64,000 bases of DNA from Aotearoamyces nothofagi (GCA_015345905.1 JADDTR010000024.1:310001-374000); one strand, 5' to 3'; positions 38,907 to 49,436 are shown, counted from the first letter of the stretch. Notes: a model not told the origin generated them from the letters alone. Made by a program: numbers and translations.

Positions 38907-39810
38907 TCCAACACCTTACAGCGACGTGAAGTCGCACATTCAATACTATATTGTGTTCATAATCAGCTTTGTACTAACAAAGGATGGATGACACAGTAAA
39001 GCGGTAAGGTATTGCGATAAATCATGAATTAAAACATATTTTAGACATCATGTCCAGAGAGTATCTGGATCTCAGGGGATTGACAGATCGGTTTCTTAAT
39101 CATATCGAGGGAAGGAACTGGGAGCGCAAGGAAGATTTGGAATGCTTACCTGAGCCTGCACACAAGTGGAGTTGTGGCAACAAAGTTGTGTTTTTCACTT
39201 CAACATCTTTGTTTGTATGTGAAGAAAGAAGAAACTTTCTCGAGAATAAACTGGCGAGATATTGAATCAGCCCTGTACTTCGCTTACTACAGGCGCTTGG
39301 CGCTAAGACCCGTTAAGCAATGTCTGTCTCTCCTCACCAAACTCCCTGGCTATGTACACTCAAAAATAATCACGATTTTATCATTGGTGCCTATTAAAGT
39401 TATTTCAGGATTGTTTGGATCTGAAAATCTGTTTTCCCAGCGAATATGGCCGGCCTCTGGTTTCTGGCCGTGCTCTTTATAGTGCCTTTGGTCCTCTTTA
39501 TAGGCATGTGACCTGTGATACCTCCCTCGGTATTTGAGCTAACATACCTAATAAGGGTGGTTGATCTTGTCATCTTGCTTGGGAGATGCTACCCGCCTTC
39601 ACATTTCCAACATTTCATTTAATCCTCGTCGAGCAATTTTTGACCACAGCTATCTCAGGACTGTCACCTCAAGTGGTCAAGGAACGTGGAATCAAATCGA
39701 GATGGATGACATGCTGGGCGAAAGCCCTGGAAGTTCTATTTATTCTACCGGCAACTGAATGCTTTAACGCCCTGTATCCGTCCAGTTAATGCACCTTTTA
39801 ACCCAGTCAT
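38907..39810. other. Intergenic between SEN34 and ELP4
   Basis: About 900 bp with several 60-100-codon plus frames of mixed, non-repetitive content, none recognisable. A small duplication of the ctctttatag type lies near 39470-39505. I cannot support a gene. Confidence 0.45.
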
Positions 39811-41102
39811 TCAAAATTCTATATCAACTTTTGTGGCTTTTCCAAGGTCACCTTCCAATCCACCTTGTTGAGACTCCGTGTCTCCATCCACAGGCGGCAG
39901 GCTGAAAGGCTTTATTACCAGCCCTCGTCTCCTGCTTAGAGTGAATGCTAGGTCATCGCCATGCCCACTCGATTCACCACCTCCACCACCTCTCTCATGA
40001 AAGATGGGTATTCGGTGCACCTTTAGCATTCCTTGCGGGGGTTCTTCTTGTGCTGTCGCCAATCCCGAAGCACTGGTGGCTAGAGCCACACTTGCATGTG
40101 AAGAGAACGGTGCTAGCTCCAAGACCCCGTCGCTAAGTATCTCTATCCAGCGGGTAAGACCTGTAGATCTGGGATGTAAAGAGAGTGGTAGAGTGATCAG
40201 AGCGGTTAGTTGGCTTGGATATCTGCGTAGAAGTGCTCGCAAGGCATGGAGAAATTGCAAGACGTGCTCAGGATTTGAAGCAGTGTGGGGGTATACGGCA
40301 GGTGAAAGAAGGGTCGGAATGACGACTCTATGAACGGTTGACGGTGCTGTGGTATAAAGTTGCGAGGTGAGGTGATGTAGGAATCCTGTGAAGGGAGACT
40401 TTGAATCTTCTGTTGGTCCAAATTCAAGACCGTTTGGGCGGAGTAGGGGAATGCACCTTAGCAAAGATGAAGATGGGAGAGCTAGACGCTTGCTGAGGTC
40501 AAAATCGTGACAAAAGATAGCTGATTTTGATGGATCATTGGGATCTTTTGTTGATGTCGGAGTGGTTCTATCTAGACACGCAAGTCTTGGTCAGTCACGG
40601 CTCAAATCAATGTTGATGCGCGGATTACAGCTACTTGAGCTTAGAATACAATAAAGGGTCGCCCACCTCTTCCGAATTCCCCCAGTCTTTCGTACCTCCA
40701 TGCAATCTTCATTTTGTCTCCAGGACTTTTCTTTTCATCTGCGCTGGATGCCGAGCTTGATGCTGTGCCTGTGAGTCCTGGTAGCTCCCGTCCCCAAGCT
40801 TCACTCGCGCCTAGCACGTGGACGTGGTGGCCCTGGACCAGGCCTTCTGCCGCATAATACCGAAGTAGCACTCCAGAAAAGTCAGTGGCACCGCTCTCCT
40901 CAATGAGCATCGAAGCTCCAAGAGCTAAACCGGCATTTCCAGCAAGAAGAGCATCAAAAGAGCGAGTCCCAGTCGACGTTGTCAACCGTCCATCAAGTGG
41001 AGATGGCCGAACGCCAGGTAATGCCAACTTTTCACTTTCCTTTGACAACGCTGGAGTTGATCCAGGCGATGATACAATTACATTTCTCTTTCGAAATGAC
41101 AT
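39811..41102 (-). CDS. ELP4: Elongator complex subunit Elp4
   Basis: Two exons (41102-40667, 40571-39811) give 398 residues. PAXNEB-family marks are LPGVRPSPLDGRLTTSTGTR followed by SFDALLAGNAGLALGASMLI (a RecA-like fold without a true Walker A), then DFSGVLLRYYAAEGLVQGHH and VHVLGASEAWGRELPG. Later marks are MKIAWRYERLGEFGRG, FCHDFDLSKRL and VHRVVIPTLLSPAVYP. Elp4 forms the hexameric Elp4-5-6 ring of Elongator, which modifies wobble uridine in tRNAs. The intron is 95 nt with a GTGGGC donor. Confidence 0.94.
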
Positions 41103-41622
41103 TTCTCTGTTGTATCTTGTTTCTCTATGTCGCAGAGAATATAATTACTAGATGGGCGAACGGGCCTCAATGTACTGCCGTCCACACCGCCTTTGAAAAC
41201 TCCGAGCCATGCCAGAAACGTCGGAAGAACGTTTGTCCGACCTTCAAAAACTCCAAATTCGACCCTCATTATCAACCTGGAACTTCGTCGCAGAAGAGGC
41301 AAAAGATTTACGACTTGGCACCCGGAAGGTTTCTCAAAACAGTATTTAGCATCCCAGATTCTAAAATCGACGAGGTCATCAACGTGTTGAAGTGGAACGT
41401 CTCACACAATCCTTACAGCGCAACCCCAGGTTACGTGCAACGAAAGGTCGAAAGTGTACTGAACTCCTGCCGTGAACCTCAAAAAGCTCCAGTCAACCAC
41501 GATTACCTGACCGCGCCTTATTGGGGTCTGCCTTCTCTGTCAGAATCTTCTCTCGTACATCGAGTGCCTCCTGACAGCGACTGCCATTACTTTGACCCTC
41601 GAGTCCTAGAGTTGTCGCAAAC
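41103..41622. promoter_or_regulatory. Divergent promoter region, ELP4 / RPB8
   Basis: A 520-bp gap between two start codons pointing apart. A long plus frame (40979-41671) crosses it, but it begins antisense to ELP4 exon 1 and ends inside RPB8, with no family resemblance, so I read the stretch as regulatory. Confidence 0.5.
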
Positions 41623-42134
41623 ATGTCTGGTACCGGCGACTCACAGCTCTTCGACGAGCACTTCACCATAACTTCCCTCGACCAGTCCAAGTATGATCGC
41701 GTATCTCGGATTGGCGGAACATCTCATGATTCTCAAACAGTCATGACCCTTGATGTTAACACCGAGCTGTATCCTTGCGCGGTCGGCGAGACATTTCAGA
41801 TGGTATTGGCAACTTCGTTAGCATTAGATGGAAGCAAGGATGATGGTAGAGGCTGGAGGGATATTAATAGAGCGGGTCAGGGTGGAGAGGCAACGCTGGC
41901 TGATATGTTTGAATATGTCTGCCATGGAAAGGTCTACAAATTCGAGGAGGGTGATGACGGACAAACCATGTAAGCAAGCAAGAGCCAGCCAGAGCCAGCC
42001 AGGATTTCAATTGCTAACCAGCCCATAGCAAGGTGTACATTTCATTTGGGGGGCTTCTTCTAGCGCTCGAAGGTGCTTATAAGAAGCTTACTGCGCTGCG
42101 GATCGACTACGTCTACCTGCTCATCAAGAAATGA
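41623..42134 (+). CDS. RPB8: RNA polymerase I/II/III common subunit Rpb8
   Basis: Two exons (41623-41969, 42029-42134) give 150 residues, the usual length. Family marks are LFDEHFTITSLDQSKYDRVS and RISR-like RIGG at the N-terminus, LDVNTELYPCAVGETFQMVL, ADMFEYVCHGKVYKFEE, and the C-terminal VYISFGGLLLALEGAYKKLT ending YVYLLIKK. Rpb8 is an OB-fold subunit shared by all three nuclear RNA polymerases. The intron interrupts an Ile codon. Confidence 0.96.
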
Positions 42135-42318
42135 TCACGATTCGCGTTCAGTTTTGTACTAGAATCTTTTGATACACAGGGCATCGCCCGTCTCGAAGTC
42201 AACAAGGCTTATCGCCAATTATGGCAAGCATTGCTGAGGGAGGATCAGCAGCATGGCGTTTCGGGCATTAAAAGCAAATTGGCGTCTGGATAAAGGAGAC
42301 TTCTTTGATAGACGCAAA

Positions 42319-43459
42319 TCAAGAGCTAGCTTCTAACCCCTTGTGCGGGCCTGGAAATTCCAAGACCCTGTGTAACCTGCTCTTGATCTCGTCATAGTGC
42401 TCCTCGTTTTCGCGTGTCAAGATGCCGTGCCTGATGAAGAAGTCCAGCATTAACAGGGCGCAGTTGGGCTTGAACTCACCCTTGGCCATGTGCTCCTGGA
42501 CCTCCTCCACAGTCCACAGATAGAATTCCTGCACCTCGCTATCATTCGGCCTCGGGACGATATCCGCGGGCAGCTCCAAGTCGTAGACGTACTGCACCTC
42601 GGGCTGGATCAGGCCCGTCTCCCCCGTAGCCTTCTCCGACCTGATGTAGATATACGTGATGGTGCCGTGGCTCGTCGCCGTCTTGCGGACGAAAGCAGCA
42701 GGCAGGCTCGCCTCCTCCTCAGCCTCGCGGGACACGCACTCCCGCGGCACCTCTCCCGACGCCATGCCCCCCGCGACGGTGTTGTCCAGCATGCCGCCGT
42801 ACGTCTGCTTGCCGGCCGCCCTGCGCGGGACCCACAGCCTGATGCCGTGGCTCGACCCGGGCGACGGCGCGTAGGCGGTCATGTGGCAGCCGTAGGTGAC
42901 GACCCCGAGCAGCGCCGCGGCCGTCCGCTCGATGTCGTACAGCAGCTCGTTGTTCCGCGGCCCGTGGACCGGGTACAGCTCGTCGCGCCAGCCGCCGAGG
43001 ATGCGGAAGGTCTTGCGGTCGCGCCAGTATGCGGCCGTGGCTGCCGCCCTCTGGCTCCGCTCGGCCGCCGTTGCTTGCTGGAAGAGCGAGATCTCGCGGA
43101 CGTCGCGGTGCACCTCCATCTCCCCTTTTATCGCCGTGGGCGTCTTGGCCAGCTCCCTGAAGACGTCCTCTCTGACGTAGCCTATGGGGATGCGGAAGTC
43201 CTCGTCTTCCCAGACGAGCGTGTAGAGGCCCTCCATGACCGAGGCATGGCCTTCGGGATCCGTTTCTGGGTATGGGAAGCTGTGGAGAATGTGAGCATTG
43301 CGTACCGCTGGCTGTATACTATCAAGGTCCATTGCTGTAGCAAAGCAGCCTCTGCCCCTCGGCAATCAAGCCTGGACAGATGTCTCACAGAAAAAAGGAT
43401 CGTTGTGCTCACCTGTCGCAGTCATTCACCAAGTCCAGATTACTCTTGAGCCTTGCCAT
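42319..43459 (-). CDS. Nudix hydrolase of the DUF4743/thiamine-pyrophosphokinase-related family
   Basis: Two exons (43459-43413 and 43279-42319) give 335 residues. The first exon MARLKSNLDLVNDCD joins to SFPYPETDP across a 133-nt intron, restoring the family's conserved NLDLVNxCDSFPY start. The middle has the DUF4743 domain (LYTLVWEDEDFRIPIGYV). The Nudix box is GGMASGEVPRECVSREAEEE, with the metal-binding Glu residues intact but Ser where the final Gly is usual (EEEASL). Relatives (yeast YJR142W, plant NUDX20/24) hydrolyse damaged thiamine diphosphate or other nucleotide-like diphosphates; the substrate here is inferred. Third codon positions are almost all G or C. Confidence 0.9.
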
Positions 43460-43757
43460 CGTGTCTGTTTTTTATATATATATATATATAAATATCGCGA
43501 ATAATAAACGGCAGAACTGACAGCTACGTCGGTACTCATAAGCCTCCAATTCCCACTCCGCTACCGCCTAATCGACCCCACCAAAGCCGGGCCGACCCCA
43601 CTACGATAACAAAAACTCGGCCACCACCCAGGCCGGGGAATGTGCGTGCAAGTACAACAGCCCCATACACACCAGGCCGCCCCAGAGCCTCAATGCGCCC
43701 GGATTCCTCGCGACAAAACACCAACACTCCCCCGTTAACAGAGAAGCAAAGGCCGCA
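43460..43757. promoter_or_regulatory. Short divergent promoter with (AT)n tract
   Basis: This 298-bp gap separates the Nudix and Hikeshi start codons. It contains an alternating AT tract at about 43470-43491 (ttatatatatatatatat), which is the only AT-rich DNA in an otherwise GC-rich neighbourhood and could supply TATA elements in either direction. Confidence 0.55.
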
Positions 43758-44480
43758 ATGGCGATCCCCCAGCTCTTCGGCATCATCCCGACAGGGTGCC
43801 CGGTCATCGTCACGCCCAGCAGCGCGCCCGCAGAAACGTCGCTCATATACAACCTCCCGCCGCGATCCTTCTCCCACATCGCCGTCTTCCTCCTCCCCGG
43901 CATCGCGCTGCCGCCCGACACGGCCGCCGCCGTCTACCTCGCCGTCCCCGCCCCCGGGCCGGACTTCCAGAGCCAGCCGCCGAGCTTCAGGTTCCTGGGC
44001 GGCATCGGGCCCGGCAAGGAGAGCGCGGTGTTCAGGGTCGGCGGGCTCGCCAGCGGCGCCGGCTCGGTGAGTGGCGAGGTGGACATGGACGCCCCCGAGG
44101 ACGGGAATGCCGCGAGCGGCCAGGAAGCGCCGGCGCTCATCCTCGGCATCTCCATCGAGCCGGCGTCGTCCGTCTCGGAGCAGATGGCGGCCCTGCGCAA
44201 CTCCTCCCCGCCGGCGGGCGCCGAGTCGTCCACCTCGCTCGTCGTCGTGCCGCGGCCGGGGCCGCCGCCGCCGAAGCTCGACGCGCTGCTGCTGGCGCAG
44301 CGGATCATCAAGAACGAGTTCAACTTCCTGGCCGGCTTCAGCGGCAACGTGCCCGTGCCCGGAAGCCCCGGCACGGCCGGCGTCGAGGTCGTCCCGCTGA
44401 AGGCCTTCGAGGACTGGTGGAAGAAGTTCGAGGGCAGGGTGCGCAGCGACCCCGGGTTCCTGGAGCGCGACGCCGAATGA
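43758..44480 (+). CDS. OPI10: Hikeshi/OPI10 family nuclear import factor
   Basis: A single-exon protein of 240 residues, slightly longer than the usual ~200. Hikeshi features are MAIPQLFGIIPTGCPVIVTP, FSHIAVFLLPGIALPPDTAA, AVYLAVPAPGPDFQSQPPSF followed by RFLGGIGPGKESAVFRVGG, and a C-terminal domain LLAQRIIKNEFNFLAGFSGN with AFEDWWKKFEGRVRSDPGFL at the end. Hikeshi carries Hsp70 into the nucleus during heat stress by binding FG nucleoporins; the yeast homologue is OPI10, linked to inositol regulation. A Gly/Pro/Ala-rich insert (residues about 90-150) explains the extra length. The gene is extremely GC-rich, which leaves long false frames on both strands. Confidence 0.9.
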   Translation: MAIPQLFGIIPTGCPVIVTPSSAPAETSLIYNLPPRSFSHIAVFLLPGIALPPDTAAAVYLAVPAPGPDFQSQPPSFRFLGGIGPGKESAVFRVGGLASGAGSVSGEVDMDAPEDGNAASGQEAPALILGISIEPASSVSEQMAALRNSSPPAGAESSTSLVVVPRPGPPPPKLDALLLAQRIIKNEFNFLAGFSGNVPVPGSPGTAGVEVVPLKAFEDWWKKFEGRVRSDPGFLERDAE

Positions 44481-45397
44481 GGACGACGACGACGACGGAA
44501 CGAGGGGCGCGAGCTGCGGGCGGCGACCAGCCCGGCTCGATCCCGGAACCAGCGAGCAGGAAGGAAGGAAGGAAGCTCTCCGAGCAGAGTTCGCGGTTTT
44601 AGATTGAGAGCCGAGAGCCCAGAGGCGCGACAGGAGGGAGGGCAGGAGGGAGGGCAGGAAGGGAGAGAGGAAATCACATATACCCCGTTCCACACACACG
44701 TCCCCGTACTGTATCATCACTCGGCTGCAGATGCAGATGCACACACACATCCAGCTAGACAGACAGCTAGACAGACAGACAGACGGGCCGAAAAAAAAAA
44801 AAAAAAAGAGAAATCTCTCGCAGGAAGCATACGTCGAGAGAGCGCACTTCTCTTTCACTTTCTCGTTCGTTCCGCGACACGTGCAAGTTATCGTGTGCTG
44901 TATCATATGTGCTATATCATATCATATCATCCCGTCCTCGCCCGCCCGCTCGCAGCATGGAAAACCCAGAGCCATCGCTTCAGCCCATCGCCATGTAAAT
45001 TTGCGGGGGTATGTGTGGGGAAAAAAAAGAAGAAGAAGAAGAAGAAAAAAAAACCCCCCCCCTCCCCCTTCTCTCTCTCTCTCTCTTTTCCAGAACCCCT
45101 ATCCCTATCCACACTGTACTATGACCTGTTTACTCCCCCGAAAGACTTGCTCCCCTCCTTCGGCCGGCCGGCCTCTAGGTCCCGGCTTCCACCATGCCTA
45201 GTCCACGCACCCCATCTGAACCAAGCAAGCCAGCTTCTCGTCGTCGTCGTCGGAGGAGGAGGAGGAGCTGCTGAAACAATCACCACACCAAACCAAACAA
45301 AACCAAAACAAAACCAAACCATCACATCACCGGTCCGCAGGACACTGGCTCTCGCGGCCGATCGATCCATCCATCCATCCAGCGGGCAGACACTGGG

Positions 45398-45465
45398 CCA
45401 AGTCAAGCCAAGCCAAGCCAAGCCGAGTGATGTGACGGGTGCCTTGACTTGACTTGACTTGACTT
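45398..45465. repeat. Mirror-related pentamer repeats (ccaag)n and (cttga)n
   Basis: About five copies of a caagc/caagt pentamer are followed 15 bp later by four copies of cttga, which is close to the reverse complement of the first unit (tcaag). The two arrays could pair as an imperfect hairpin. Confidence 0.6.
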
Positions 45466-45849
45466 CTGGCAAGCTGGCAGTGCGAGGAGCGGGAGCAGTA
45501 CAGGAGCAGGGGACTCAAAAGCTCGCGGGTATAGGATACGGCGAGAGATGCGCACGGGTAGGATGCCGAGGGTGGCAGGAACGAAATCAGGGCCGGCCGC
45601 CGTGTGGCGTCTCGAGGGGGGTCGGTTCACGTGGCGTAGCGGTGTGGGGAGGGGCCGCTGGGGACAGATCGGGCAGGCAGGCAGGCAGGCAAGCAGGCAA
45701 GCAGTGAATGCACCTTGGTCTTAGGGTACTTGGGTATTATATCTCTCTCCGGTTCTGAATAGATCAGCCATCCCATCCCACAATATCTGTATGTACTTGT
45801 ACAATGAATCGCCAGGCTGGTTGGCCGCAGCAGGCGCTGAACGCCCAGT

Positions 45850-45888
45850 CCTAATCCTGATCCTGATCCTGATCCTGATCCTGATCCC
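45850..45888. repeat. (CCTGAT)n hexamer array
   Basis: Six consecutive copies of cctgat, the first one imperfect, in the gap downstream of the YND1 stop codon. Confidence 0.85.
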
Positions 45889-46041
45889 AGTCACGATCCC
45901 ATTAGAAACGCCCCTCTCCAACCGGTCAGCCGTGTGAAGCGCTTCGCTAATGTAGTCCATAAATAATTATAATGACCTCCGGGGGAGGCCACCTTTCGAA
46001 GAAAAAAAAAGCTGAACATCGACGAGGTATCAGAAATGAAA

Positions 46042-48259
46042 TTAGTCCTCCGCCAATGGACTCATTAGTGGACTCTTCCTTGTCGGACTCCCTGCTCTGC
46101 TCCTGCTCCTTCCGTTTCCCAGTAGACCTATCCCAGGTGCCAGCCTCTCTCTTGATTCGGTCCTTACAACGAGTCCGCTCCTGTTCATAGCATTCGGGAC
46201 GCCCGACCCATTTGATCCATTGCTGCTGCTACTACCTCCCTTCAGAGGCGAGGCGTCAAAGAAATGTGGTTCGGAAAAGTTCACCACATTGAGCTTTGGA
46301 GTAGCAAGGCCAGAGGAGCGCGCATGACGGCTACCCTCGCTGCTATCCGAATGCTCGTTCTCATCGGAGTCGACATCGGCGAGTTCGAACTCATTGGCCG
46401 CTTCCCCCTCTTCTAGGACCCGCTCGTAGTGACTAGACGTTCGGCCAAATGGCTTGAGGCTGCCGAAAAACCCTCGTCCGCCTTTCCGAGGACTTCCTGG
46501 TCTACGACCGCGGCGAATGGCACTGCTGACTCTGCCGTACAGTCGTAATCGGCGTTCTTTCTTTCGAAATATGTAAAGAATACATAGGATGATGAAGATG
46601 AAGAAGAAGAGTCCGGTGGACTTGTTGGGTGACTTGTGGAGAAGGTCGTCGGCAATATCGGAAAAGTCATCGTCGTCGTCGTCTCCGCCCAAAGGAGTAG
46701 GACTATATTTCGAGCCAGCGTATTGGAACTCGGTAGGTGGGCCACTGAGCATATTCTTGCCGAAACCCACAGGCAGATCATCACCTCGTGGCTCTACCTG
46801 ACCAGCGGCATAGAGCACCATTTTCCCCAGAGTCCAGCTGACTTCAGTATCGTCGATTTTATCCACAGCCTGGAAAGGATCAAGGAATCCCTTCTCTTTT
46901 GCACTCTCCGAGACCTCTTTGGTACCGTTCACACCCATTGGGGTCTTTTCTATCCCAACTCGTGGTATCCCGATACCGTCATGTAGGACGTTGATCAGCC
47001 ACGAGGCCTTAAAGCACACTTCCATGGCAGTTTTCTCGTCGACCTTCTTTCCCCATCTATGGTCCTCAACATCCTTCTCAATAGCTGTCCAGTCTCGGTG
47101 ACAGAACTCACTGACACGGGCCTGATAGGTATTGAAATCGTAGGCCTTGTCCTTGTGTGATAGCTCGAAGACTCCGTGTGTGGTATGCCAATATTCCGAG
47201 ACACCAATGAAGTGGTTGACGTCAAAATCAATAGCTGGAACGTGCTGGCCGTTGAGCAAGCATGGATTGTCCTCGCAAGGCGCATCTTTGTCCAGTAAGG
47301 GATATGTCTTTCGCAAGCACTCGTCGAAAAGACCTGTACCCACAAGGTATGGTGTAGAAGCAGTTGTGGCAGTGTCCTGGTCGATAGCCTCGCCGTCCAG
47401 TGTAAGCGTCAAGCCTGACGGAAGACATGGGTCCGGGAGCTCCAGCGCAGTACTGTCCCCGGCTGACTCTTCCAGAGCATCAACGTATCGTTGTCTTGCC
47501 TGGTTCACACCAAATCCTAGCCAGGTTGCCACGAACACCTTGTATTCCGATACTACGCCATCTATTGTTCGCATTCGTAGTAACTTGAGATCATTGGCGT
47601 GCTTCTCGGATTCTGTTGCGTTGGGCGCGAACGCAATCTGGGCCGAAGCACCTCCCATGTCCAGAAAGCCATACGTATGATGTCCCTTGCCATGCACATG
47701 GTCTTCAGGCGAGTCAAAGCCTCCCACCAAGTAATTCGCAGCTATCCAGCCATACAGGCCCTCGGTCTCGCCATCGATGACCTGAATATGCAGACCGCAG
47801 TCGGGCAATGCGAAGGCTGTGGTAGCCTGGGCGTAGGCACAGATCTCCCTCAGGAGGGCAGAGCGCTGTATCGGAGGCAGTAGCCGCATCCCGGCCGTGG
47901 CCATGAGGAAAATGGGTGTATCCTCGACCTGGCTTTCAGGCACGACTGAGAGCGCATGGTCGAGAAGCTCCTTGAGGTGTTCCTCGCCCACTGCTGACGG
48001 GTTCTCGCCGAACGTCGAGACACCCGGGTGGACCTTCTTGGTCCATTTACTCTTGGTCTCTAGCCTGGGAAGGCTCTTCAACTCTTTGGGCGAGGCTCTG
48101 GCGCGTGCCTGGTCGCTATCGCGCCATTTGTATATATGGACTCGGGTTCCTGACGAGCCCGCGTCCAGGATCACTCCGTACCGGTCTGGGGAGAGCATGA
48201 GCATCTGCAATGTGTAGGATACGGAGCACAGGATGGGATTGCGACATACATTTACCCAT
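46042..48259 (-). CDS. YND1: Golgi apyrase (GDA1/CD39 family, Ynd1-like)
   Basis: A 717-residue protein from a 10-nt first exon (48259-48250, MGK plus one base) and a second exon (48185-46042). The splice yields MGKYRYGVILDAGSSGTRVH, the standard family start. All apyrase conserved regions are visible: DAGSSGTRVHIYKW (ACR1), MATAGMRLLP (ACR2), DGETEGLYGWIAANYLVGG (ACR3) and GFLDMGGASAQIAFAP (ACR4), plus conserved cysteines. A single membrane helix near residue 500 (GLFFFIFIILCILYIF) is followed by a basic, Ser-rich tail of about 200 residues. The enzyme hydrolyses nucleoside di- and triphosphates in the Golgi lumen so that nucleotide-sugar import can continue. An in-frame-looking acceptor 19 bp upstream would shift the frame. 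Confidence 0.93.
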
Positions 48260-48453
48260 GAGGGCCGAAGGAGGAGTCTGCAGATTGTGGCAAGCGGACT
48301 AGCTGCTCCGTCGTTGCCAGATAAGAGGAGGTCGCGAGGGATATGTTTTCTGTCACCGTGTCGAGTAAGGCAAGCAGAGATTGCGAAGGCATTGAACAGC
48401 AGCCTCTGGTCGGTGATAAAACGAGTGTGGTTGAGGTGCTCCCTTGGCAAGAA

Positions 48454-48485
48454 GGACGAGGCAGGACGAGGCAGGACGAGGCAGG
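48454..48485. repeat. 10-bp tandem array (gcaggacgag)
   Basis: Three exact copies plus a partial copy, about 200 bp upstream of the YND1 start codon and so possibly inside its promoter. Confidence 0.85.
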
Positions 48486-48737
48486 GGCGGGTATCAGTGG
48501 CAATTGGGGCCTCGGAAGGGAAGATGATGGAGGAAGGTCGTGGTGGAATTGAGGGCCGACGAGAAATGAAATAGCGAGCGAGAGAGAGAGAGAGAGGGAG
48601 AGGGAGTGTCAGTGTCTGCCGGGCGAGATTGCGCGGACACGGGGCTGGAAATAGAATAGCCTGGCGAGCGGCGCAGGGGCTGGATAAGGGAAAAAAGCAG
48701 AGCGAAGAGGCGGCGGTGGGCGGCAGACGGGGAGGAA

Positions 48738-48772
48738 CAGCGTGCGACAGCGTGCGACAGCGTGCGACAGCG
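48738..48772. repeat. 10-bp tandem array (cagcgtgcga)
   Basis: Three exact copies and part of a fourth, unrelated in sequence to the 10-bp array 250 bp away. Confidence 0.85.
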
Positions 48773-48817
48773 TCTACCGGCCCCTAGAGACCTGCGTTTT
48801 ACAGTGCTGTGCGCCTG

Positions 48818-49114
48818 GATTTACAGCGTGCCTGCAGTGGCTCTACAGGGTATTTCCAGGGTATTTACAGCGTACTTGCGGTGGCTCTACCGTGTATTTC
48901 CAGTGTATCCACGGTATATTTCCAGGGCATTTCCACTGCATTCACAGCATATCCACGGTATATTTACACTGCATTCACAGCATATCCACGGTATATTTCC
49001 ACTGCATTCACAGCATATCCACGGTATATTTCCAGCACATCTCCAGCATATCCACAGTATATTTCCAGCACATCTCCAGCATCTCTACAATACCATCTGC
49101 TCATCTGCAGTGCA
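48818..49114. repeat. Hierarchical satellite of 11-bp monomers
   Basis: Twenty-seven consecutive 11-bp monomers in perfect register, all variants of tatttccagtg (for example tatccacggta, cattcacagca, catctccagca). Two four-monomer (44-bp) units occupy 48829-48916: the first runs tgcctgcagtg, gctctacaggg, tatttccaggg, tatttacagcg. From 48917 the array switches to three-monomer (33-bp) units of tatttccactg, cattcacagca, tatccacggta; the best copies start at 48961, 48994, 49027 and 49060. Because 33 is a multiple of three, all forward frames stay open across it, which creates false proteins. Confidence 0.88.
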
Positions 49115-49436
49115 ATTAATTACCCTGTAACAGCCGTGCAGTTAATTACCTTGAAACTGCCGTGTACAGTGCAGTGCAGTACAGTGCAGTGCGTACAGCG
49201 CTACAGCGCTACAGCGTGGCCCGCTCCAGTGGTGTCTGCCCCAGAAGGCCGCTGGGCCGCGCTGCAAATCACCTACCGAGCCCCAGATCACTCGCCGAAC
49301 CCACCGAACCCACTGATTATCCCATCCCACTGGTCCCGCTGGTTCCGCCGCGGATTCATTCCTGCGCTGGCCCCATGCGATCGGGCGGACGGGTTCGTTA
49401 TAGTTGCTTGGCCTGGCTCTTGCATCGGTCCAGAGA

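Larger units (their letters stand above)
44481..46041. other. Convergent 3' region dominated by simple repeats
   Basis: No gene is supported in these 1.56 kb. The DNA is a chain of simple sequence: ggaagg and agggcaggaggg runs, (agac)n, an A tract of about 19, a gaagaa run passing into poly-A then poly-C then (ct)n near 45030-45090, (ccat)n, (ccaag)n and (cttga)n near 45400-45465, (gcag)n near 45672-45702 and (cctgat)n near 45850-45888. Long plus frames here (for example 44604-45452) exist only because repeat units lack stops. Confidence 0.65.

Noticed and set aside
40979-41671. 230-codon frame from ELP4 exon 1 antisense to the RPB8 start
   Set aside because: It begins inside one conserved gene and ends inside another, shows no family similarity and contains the shared promoter.
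42490-43449. 319-codon plus-strand frame antisense to the Nudix gene
   Set aside because: It is a mirror of a GC-rich gene in which reverse stops are rare. Its content (long Arg, Val, Leu, Asp runs) matches no family, while the other strand has a clear Nudix protein.
43536-44906. 456-codon minus-strand frame over the Hikeshi gene and the repeats beyond it
   Set aside because: The frame stays open only through GC bias and simple repeats; the plus strand encodes a full Hikeshi protein.
44604-45452. 282-codon plus-strand frame downstream of Hikeshi
   Set aside because: It consists of translated microsatellites (poly-Lys, Gln-Asn-Lys and Ser/Pro runs) with no domain.
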